Origin: JAHBWV01 sp964588385
GTDB taxonomy: Bacteria; Planctomycetota; Phycisphaerae; Phycisphaerales; UBA1924
DNA length: 64,000 nucleotides
Direction: 5' to 3'
Assembly (NCBI GenBank): GCA_964588385.1
Contig: CAZPPG010000008.1
Location: forward strand, 23,958 to 87,957
Shown: piece by piece, positions 59,308-64,000 of the stretch
Layout of the letters: each line of letters begins with the position of its first letter
How positions within the stretch are numbered: the stretch's first letter is position 1
Made by a program: the position numbers and the translations under genes
Notes under the pieces: generated by a model
Database searches by the model: none
What the model was told of the DNA's origin: nothing
Seen by the model: only the letters and a program-made list of their open reading frames with translations

Positions 59308-60141
59308 TCACCCGTTCATGAGGGCGCGGATGCGGCTCTCGGTGGGCGGGTGGGTGGCGAAGAGGCGGATGGCGGCGTTGCCACCGAAGGGCTCGATGAT
59401 GAAGAGGTTGTTCTGCGCGGGGTTGGGTTGGACGAGGGGGATGCGCTTGGCGTACATCTCGATCTTCTGAAGCGCGGAGATGAGGCCGCGGGGAGAGCCG
59501 ACGATCTGGGCGGCGTGAGCATCGGCGACGTATTCGCGCGAGCGGCTGATGGCGGCCTTGATGAGGGCGGCGCCGACGGCGGCGAGGATGAGCGTGAGGA
59601 ACATGGCAAGGGGGTTGGAGCCCTCGCGATTCTGGCCGCCGCCGAAGAGCATGCCCCATTGGGCGATGAAGGCCAGGACGCCGGCGAGGGTCGCGGCGAT
59701 GCAGGAGGTGAGGGTGTCGCGGTTCTTGATGTGGGCGAGTTCGTGGGCGATGACGCCTTCGAGTTCGTCTCGGTCGAGGACCTGCAGGAGGCCCTGTGTG
59801 ACGGCGACGGCGGCCTTGCGCGGCGAGCGGCCGGTTGCGAAGGCGTTGGGGGCGTCGTGCGGGCAGATGTAGACCTTGGGCATCGGGAGGCCGGCGCGAC
59901 GGCGGAGTTCATCGACCATGCGGTAGTAGTCGCCTCCGGTTTCGGCGGTGACTTCGCGGGCCCGCATGGAGGCGATGGCGATCTTGTCGGAGAAGAACCA
60001 TGCGACGACGTTCATGAGGCCGCCGAAGATGAGGCCGGTGATCATGCCCTGCTGGCCCCACATGGAGCCGACGGCGATGAAGAGGCCCATGAGGCCGCCG
60101 AGGAGGAGCGCGGTCTTGAAGTTGTTGGTGAGCACGGTCAT
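59308..60141 (-). CDS. htpX: HtpX-type membrane zinc metalloprotease (M48)
   Basis: Inner-membrane protease that removes damaged membrane proteins. The 277-residue protein has two N-terminal transmembrane helices (ALLLGGLMGLFIAVG and MITGLIFGGLMNVVAW), the zinc motif VIAHELAHIKNRDT (HExxH, about residue 131), a further pair of membrane helices, and the third ligand in SREYVADAHAA. VYICPHDAPNAFATGRSP is the usual family segment. The start at ATG 60141 has AAGGA upstream. It stands alone with about 210 noncoding bases before it. Confidence 0.95.
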   Translation of the reverse strand: MTVLTNNFKTALLLGGLMGLFIAVGSMWGQQGMITGLIFGGLMNVVAWFFSDKIAIASMRAREVTAETGGDYYRMVDELRRRAGLPMPKVYICPHDAPNAFATGRSPRKAAVAVTQGLLQVLDRDELEGVIAHELAHIKNRDTLTSCIAATLAGVLAFIAQWGMLFGGGQNREGSNPLAMFLTLILAAVGAALIKAAISRSREYVADAHAAQIVGSPRGLISALQKIEMYAKRIPLVQPNPAQNNLFIIEPFGGNAAIRLFATHPPTESRIRALMNG

Positions 60142-60354
60142 GGCTGCGTGAGTCCTTCAACACCGAGTGCGAGACTTTCCGGCGCGGAGCGCTTCACGGG
60201 TGTTGGCGTGAGGCGCATTCAGTGTGCGGTACGTGTGTGCGGCCCGCTTGTTCGCTGCTGTATTCGTTGGATGATGTGGGTTTGGATTGCGATTCGACGC
60301 CACGGATCGTGGCTCAGAAAGTGGGGGTGACGGGCGTTCGGTGTGCACGAATCG

Positions 60355-61146
60355 CTAGAAGAGTCCTGCCATTCTGGCAGCAGCGATGGTGAGGATGGTG
60401 ACGATGATGGCGCGGACGATGGGGAGCGGGAGCGAGTGGGCGAGTGAGGCGCCGATGCGGGCGCCGATGATCGCGCCGGGTGCCATGAGGAGGGCGAGGA
60501 GGAGTGCGTGCGTGACGGATTGGTCGTGGGTGTGGAGGGTGGCGAGTTTGAGGGTTGCGCCGATGAGGGCGGTGAGCCACATGATGCCCGCGCTGGTGCC
60601 GATGGCCTGTCGGAGGGGGAGGCGGCAGAGGAGTTGGAGGGCGGGGACCATGACGACGCCGCCACCGATGCCGAGCAGGCCGCCGAGGAGGCCGGCGATG
60701 ATGGCGATGGCGAGGAGGTTGAGTGTGGTGACACGCTCGCGGGTTCCTGAGTGGTCGGGCTTGCGGAGAGCGAGGGCGAAGAAGGTGCCGAGGCAGTAGA
60801 GGGCGATGAACGCGGCGAGTCCGAGGCGGAGGTATGAGCCGTCGATGAGGTTGGAAAGGAGGACGCCGGCGATGATGGCGATGGCCATAACGGGGAGCAC
60901 ACGTCGGACGATATCGGACCTTACTGCGCCGGCCTGGCGGTGCTTTCGAGCGGCGGGAATGGCGACGGCCATGTTGACGGCCATGGCGGCGGCCATGTAG
61001 AGGTGGTGGGTCGAAGCGGGGGAAGTTCCGAAAGCCAGCGACAAGCCCGGAAGCATGACCATGCTTCCGCCGATACCAGCGATACCACCGATACAACCGG
61101 CACAGAGTCCCAGCAGAATTGATCCAATTGCTTGCAGGATCTGCAC
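60355..61146 (-). CDS. TSUP (TauE/SafE) family permease
   Basis: A 263-residue inner-membrane protein of the sulfite/organosulfonate exporter family. Two four-helix halves are seen. The first opens IGSILLGLCAGCIGGIAGIGGSMVMLPGL and the second IIAGLLGGLLGIGGGVVMVPAL, the paired 'GxGGG' signature of the family. The substrate is probably a small sulfur or carbon compound such as sulfite, sulfonate or sulfolactate. The GTG start at 61146 has no clear Shine-Dalgarno. An inverted-repeat operator (61182-61203) lies 36 bases upstream, identical in core to one at 58354, which suggests repressor control. Confidence 0.9.
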   Translation of the reverse strand: MQILQAIGSILLGLCAGCIGGIAGIGGSMVMLPGLSLAFGTSPASTHHLYMAAAMAVNMAVAIPAARKHRQAGAVRSDIVRRVLPVMAIAIIAGVLLSNLIDGSYLRLGLAAFIALYCLGTFFALALRKPDHSGTRERVTTLNLLAIAIIAGLLGGLLGIGGGVVMVPALQLLCRLPLRQAIGTSAGIMWLTALIGATLKLATLHTHDQSVTHALLLALLMAPGAIIGARIGASLAHSLPLPIVRAIIVTILTIAAARMAGLF

Positions 61147-61181
61147 TTGGGCGCACTCTATGGGTAGAAATGTGCTCGTGT

Positions 61182-61203
61182 CACTGACAGACAGTTGTCA
61201 GTG
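61182..61203 (-). promoter_or_regulatory. Inverted-repeat operator, site B (upstream of TSUP permease)
   Basis: CACTGACA (61182-61189), spacer GACAGT, and TGTCAGTG (61196-61203). Same arms and spacer length as site A. It is close enough to the permease start (36 bases) to overlap its promoter. Confidence 0.7.
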
Positions 61204-61349
61204 GAGGGGTCGCGGCGAGTGGACAGCAAAGGGGAATCGGGCAGATAAACGACGGGTCGGTTGTTCGGGCCAAGAACTCGGTTGGGCGGCATGGTGGCTC
61301 GCCCCGCTCCCTGGCACCCGAACATTCTAGGAACGTCCAGAACGGGGTG

Positions 61350-61358
61350 TGCTATGAT
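61350..61358 (+). promoter_or_regulatory. Extended -10 element upstream of the 3D-domain gene
   Basis: TGCTATGAT has the TGn extension and a five-of-six -10 match (TATGAT). No good -35 is seen, as is common with extended -10 promoters. It would start a leader of about 180 bases. Confidence 0.35.
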
Positions 61359-61364
61359 CCACGG

Positions 61365-61540
61365 TCGGGTCAAGGGTATAGTCTTGTCTTCACTTTTCGC
61401 TGGCCCGCAAGGATGGGGTCGGCTCCCGGAATGGGCTTCAGGCCGTTCCAGCGACCGACTGGTTCCGGAAGGGAACCGACGCGACCAAGGCTGGTCAGGC
61501 GTCAGAGGCGTTGGGCGAGCGGCTGTGGCCGGTCGGAGCG
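61365..61540 (+). ncRNA. Candidate structured 5' leader of the 3D-domain gene
   Basis: After the extended -10 come several nested complementary pairs: CGCTGG (61399-61404) with CCAGCG (about 61447-61452), GGTTCC with GGAACC (about 61461-61477), and GACGC-GACCA-aggc-TGGTC-ag-GCGTC (61478-61503). The region can be read in frame with the 3D protein but looks unlike protein. Cell-wall enzymes with 3D domains are often controlled by riboswitches in other phyla. I could not match a known class. Confidence 0.3.
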
Positions 61541-61545
61541 TCGAT

Positions 61546-62298
61546 TTGGCACAAATCAGCCGCGTCACGCCTGGGCGTTATCCCCAGGTGATTGCGAGAC
61601 GTTTGCTGCGGGCCTTGGCCGGAGCGGGCGTGCTCGCGCTGACGGCGACGTCGGCGATCCTGGTCAAGGAGGCGCGGTACGGGAATGTGACGCCTGCGCC
61701 GCTGGCCTCGGTGGCCAAGGTGGACTTTGCGGAGATCGCGCACATTCCTGTGGCGAAGGGCTCGCTGTCGAGGATTGAGGCCCCGGCGCGGCCGCTGGCG
61801 ATTGTGGACCCGTTGAACGAGGCGCCAGAGGCGCGGACGGTGGAGGCGGGAGCGGCGGCGAAGCGGGGCGCGGATGCGCCGGAGCTTTGGCCGAAGGGGA
61901 CGCGGTTCTTCAACGGGCGTCCGATCCGGCCTGTGAAGACGATGAAGATGGTGGTGACGGCGTATTCGCCGGACTGGCGTTCGTGCGGGAACTCGGCGGA
62001 CGGGATTACGGCGACGCTGCACTCGGTGCACACGAACGGGCATCGGCTGGTGGCGGCGGATCCGCGCGTGCTGGCGTATGGCTCGATGCTGACGGTGCCG
62101 GGGTATGACAGCGGGAACGTGGTGCCGGTGCTTGATTGTGGTGGGGCGATCAAGGGGAATCGATTGGATCTTCTCTTTCCCACGCACGAGCAGGCGCGGA
62201 AGTGGGGGCGGAAGACGGTGACGGTGACGGTGTGGGGATATGCGGACGGCAAGCCCGCGCCGAATCCGCGGAAGGCGCGTGATGGGAAGGCGAAGTAA
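61546..62298 (+). CDS. 3D (Asp-Asp-Asp) domain cell-wall protein
   Basis: Probably a peptidoglycan hydrolase-like exported protein of 250 residues. A transmembrane helix or signal (LLRALAGAGVLALTATSAIL, about 19-38) is followed by a low-complexity linker. The 3D domain lies at about 125-235: MVVTAYSPDWRSCGNS, then LVAADPRVLAYGSML, then VLDCGGAIKGNRLDLLF, with the three signature Asp residues in ADP, LDCGG and LDLLF. In other phyla 3D domains share the MltA double-psi barrel. The TTG at 61546 has GGAG seven bases upstream; GTG 61588 is an alternative. The sequence upstream may be a structured leader. Confidence 0.85.
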   Translation: MAQISRVTPGRYPQVIARRLLRALAGAGVLALTATSAILVKEARYGNVTPAPLASVAKVDFAEIAHIPVAKGSLSRIEAPARPLAIVDPLNEAPEARTVEAGAAAKRGADAPELWPKGTRFFNGRPIRPVKTMKMVVTAYSPDWRSCGNSADGITATLHSVHTNGHRLVAADPRVLAYGSMLTVPGYDSGNVVPVLDCGGAIKGNRLDLLFPTHEQARKWGRKTVTVTVWGYADGKPAPNPRKARDGKAK

Positions 62299-62304
62299 GA
62301 GGCG

Positions 62305-62332
62305 GGGCAATAGGCCATGGGCAATGGGCAAT
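62305..62332. repeat. Heptamer tandem repeat (GGGCAAT type)
   Basis: GGGCAAT, AGGCCAT, GGGCAAT, GGGCAAT, between the 3D and DUF58 genes. Confidence 0.8.
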
Positions 62333-62362
62333 CGTGGGAAGGGATGCCGCTAGCATGATGGC

Positions 62363-63364
62363 GTGCTGATCGGGCAAGACACAACGCGGATTGAGACGAT
62401 CGACGACCTTCTGGGCAAGGAGTTGTTGTCGCGTCTTGACCGCGTGGATCTGCTCAGCCGCAAGGTGTTTGGTGGAAAGTTGCCGGGAGAGCGGCGTTCG
62501 AGGCGTCGGGGGCGCTCGGTCGAGTTTGATGACTTCAGGCCGTACGTGCCGGGGGATGATCTGCGGCACATCGACTGGAATGTGCTGGCGCGACTTGAGC
62601 GGCTGGTGATCAAGTTGTTCCGTGAGGATGAGGATCTGGCGCTGTATCTGGTGGTGGATGCGAGCGCGTCGATGAACGCGGGGGAGCCCAGCAAGCTGCT
62701 GGCAGCGCACCGGATCGCGATGGCGCTCGGGTATGTGGGGTTGGTGAATCGGGCGCGGGTGATCGTGTCGTCATATGGGGCGGAGTCGGATGGGCGGGCG
62801 CGGGTGATGCGTGCGCTGCGGGGAAGAACTTCGATCGAGCGGTTGGGCGAGTTTCTGCTCGCGCGCGCGCGCGAGGGCACAGCGCGGGGTGTGGGTGGAG
62901 GATTGGGTGCGGGTCGGGGCGGCGCGTCGGCGGCGGAATCGTTTGAGCGTGCGATGCGGACGATTGCGCGGTCGCGGAGCGGGCGGGGCGTGGTGGTGCT
63001 GATTTCGGACATGCTGCTGCCGCTGGAGGGTGCGAGCGCGGGATTGTCTTATTTGGCCGGGAGCGCGGGGTTCGAGTCGTTCGTGATTCAGACGCTTTCG
63101 CCGGGGGAGATTGAGCCCGAGACGATGGTGGAGAAGGGACTGGTGGGCGATTTGCGGCTGATGGATGCGGAGTCGGGGCGAGCGGCGGAGGTGACGATTA
63201 CGGGTGATGTGATCCGGCGCTACAAGCGGAACTTTGAGGCGCATCAGGCGGGTGTGGTGAAGGCGTGCGCGGCAAGGTCGATCGCGCACGTGCTGACGCC
63301 GACGAGCGTGACGGCGGATGAGCTGGTGCTGCGGTCGCTGCGGGCGCGGCGGTTGGTGGGTTAG
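62363..63364 (+). CDS. DUF58 (VWA-like) protein
   Basis: A 333-residue cytoplasmic protein. The DUF58 signature is GRSVEFDDFRPYVPGDDLRHIDWN (broken here as SVEFDDFRPYVPGDDL, about 51-66), followed by a von Willebrand factor A-like fold with the MIDAS-type VVDASASM. Such proteins are usually encoded with a MoxR ATPase and membrane VWA proteins, and act in envelope maturation. No moxR is in the window. A Gly/Ala-rich loop (about 170-190) is inserted. The GTG start at 62363 is set by the frame; a heptamer repeat lies just upstream. Confidence 0.88.
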   Translation: MLIGQDTTRIETIDDLLGKELLSRLDRVDLLSRKVFGGKLPGERRSRRRGRSVEFDDFRPYVPGDDLRHIDWNVLARLERLVIKLFREDEDLALYLVVDASASMNAGEPSKLLAAHRIAMALGYVGLVNRARVIVSSYGAESDGRARVMRALRGRTSIERLGEFLLARAREGTARGVGGGLGAGRGGASAAESFERAMRTIARSRSGRGVVVLISDMLLPLEGASAGLSYLAGSAGFESFVIQTLSPGEIEPETMVEKGLVGDLRLMDAESGRAAEVTITGDVIRRYKRNFEAHQAGVVKACAARSIAHVLTPTSVTADELVLRSLRARRLVG

Positions 63365-63392
63365 AGCCGAAGGCGATCAAGACAAAGACATT

Positions 63393-63424
63393 CACCACAG
63401 AGGCGCAGAGGCACAGAGAGGGGA
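63393..63424. repeat. Short octamer array (AGGCACAG type)
   Basis: CACCACAG, AGGCGCAG, AGGCACAG, AGAGGGGA, period 8, directly after the DUF58 gene. The words resemble those in the array at 56619-56753. Confidence 0.6.
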
Positions 63425-63447
63425 ATGGGGAAAGAGGCGATCGAGTG

Positions 63448-63843
63448 TCAGGGCTTCTCGCGGATGCGGGTTGCTTCGCCGAGAGCGGGGCCGCGGAGGT
63501 GACGGGCGAGGCGGATGGCGAAGAGGCCGAGGGCGATGTGGAAGCTCATAGACGCGTACTGGCCCCACCACATGCCTCCTGTCCAGATCCACGTCTGGAC
63601 AATGCCAAACATCCATCCCAGGTCGAACCCGAGTTCCGCAACCAGGAACGCGCCCATGATCCACGCGAGTACTCGGAGTCTGCGGGATGATCGTCCTTCG
63701 GCTGCGGCAGTTGCCACGCGAGACAAGTAGACACTCGTCAGGATGAGTATGGGCGATGCCGCAAAGTGGATGATCAACATGACGATACCGACGGCGTTGC
63801 CGAGAAACGCTGCGATTCGGTCGACAAAGATCTGCGCGAGCAA
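63448..63843 (-). pseudogene. Small membrane protein, 5' end probably removed by an IS insertion
   Basis: About 131 residues with four transmembrane helices (AFLGNAVGIVMLIIHFAASPILIL, then VLAWIMGAFLVAELGF, MFGIVQTWIWTG, and SFHIALGLFAIRLA in shorter form) and a polar tail. No ATG or GTG start exists. The only start is a TTG at 63843 in the middle of a hydrophobic stretch. In-frame codons continue upstream as LAAGLATTIYLLAQIF to about 63873, where transposase sequence begins. This fits truncation of a longer gene by the IS element; a TTG-started short protein remains possible. Confidence 0.55.
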
Positions 63844-63869
63844 GTAGATCGTGGTCGCGAGTCCGGCCG

Positions 63870-64000
63870 CTAGGTTCTGTCTGACGGATCATCCGGTGAG
63901 AGGATCCTGAGGTATCGTCGGATGATGGCGAGGTTGATGAAGGCCTGGAAGCTGGTCGCGAGTTTGTCATAGCGGGTGCCCACGCGGCGGTTCTCCTTGA
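63870..64000 (-). mobile_element. IS5-family (IS427-like) transposase, C-terminal end, cut by window
   Basis: The last 42 codons of a transposase enter from the right edge. They read KENRRVGTRYDKLATS and FQAFINLAIIRRYLRILS, then a short polar end and TAG at 63870-63872. The GTRYDK...F.AF..LA.I pattern is the end of the DDE domain in IS5/IS427 elements, where RR(I/V)ATRYDK is common. The likely IS terminus begins near 63873 (GGTTCTGTCTGAC), and CTAG at 63870-63873 could be the target site. The rest of the element lies outside the window. Confidence 0.85.

Noticed and set aside
61365..61545. c-di-AMP (ydaO) riboswitch
   Set aside because: The sequence does not follow the conserved core as I remember it; kept only as an unassigned candidate leader.

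Overview
The window is a high-G+C chromosomal stretch of a Gram-negative bacterium, most likely a planctomycete of the class Phycisphaerae. This placement is an inference. It rests on lipid A (lpxA) and Skp/OmpH genes together with FtsL/FtsI division genes, on SGNH sialate esterase genes fused to DUF1080 domains, on a sigma/STAS/anti-sigma partner-switch pair, and on abundant 7-8 bp tandem repeats. No rRNA, tRNA, prophage or CRISPR array was recognised. One IS5-like transposase is cut by the right edge, and an AddB-like nuclease gene missing its C-terminus is cut by the left edge.

Layout. 0-7 kb: AddB-like gene (minus), WYL regulator, a three-repeat cysteine-rich metal-binding exported protein, and two large exported DUF1080 proteins, one of them fused to a sialate O-acetylesterase. 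7-11.5 kb: a tightly overlapping minus-strand envelope operon (lpxA, MBL hydrolase, methyltransferase, glycosyltransferase-like, HAD phosphatase), divergent from lipB. 12-17.5 kb: Skp (minus), then a reduced division cluster rsmH, LysM protein, ftsL, ftsI. 17.5-25 kb: metallopeptidase-like lipoprotein, valS (with two unusual insertions), TPR protein, large orphan lipoprotein. 25-33.6 kb: mdh, CpcT-like/FKBP fusion, DnaJ-like, undecaprenyl-phosphate sugar transferase, mnmG, cation/proton antiporter. 33.6-42.5 kb: UVR-motif protein, primary-type sigma factor, orphan exported protein, trxB, ACT protein, iron-sulfur assembly genes (iscS, iscU, A-type carrier), anti-sigma kinase and STAS antagonist. 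42.6-47.6 kb: a giant secretin and an orphan protein. 47.6-54.3 kb: coaX variant, MnmE-like mini-GTPase, YfgM-like protein, RluA synthase, membrane protein, YceI, GNAT, H1-like protein. 54.6-64 kb: acyl-CoA carboxylase beta subunit, DUF5694 lipoprotein, HtpX, TSUP permease, 3D-domain protein with a possible structured leader, DUF58 protein, and a membrane gene that appears cut by the IS element.

How it works together. Most of the window is housekeeping: envelope construction (LpxA, Skp, FtsL/FtsI, LysM, 3D, secretin, sugar transferase), translation and tRNA modification (ValRS, MnmG, RsmH, RluA), redox and Fe-S metabolism, and sigma control. The more unusual signals are regulatory or evolutionary: a shared TetR-like inverted repeat upstream of two separate minus-strand units, heptamer and octamer tandem arrays that also sit in frame inside valS and the carboxylase gene, a low-G+C expansion inside valS, and several odd fusions or degenerate paralogues. 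I found no convincing complete new defence or biosynthetic system.
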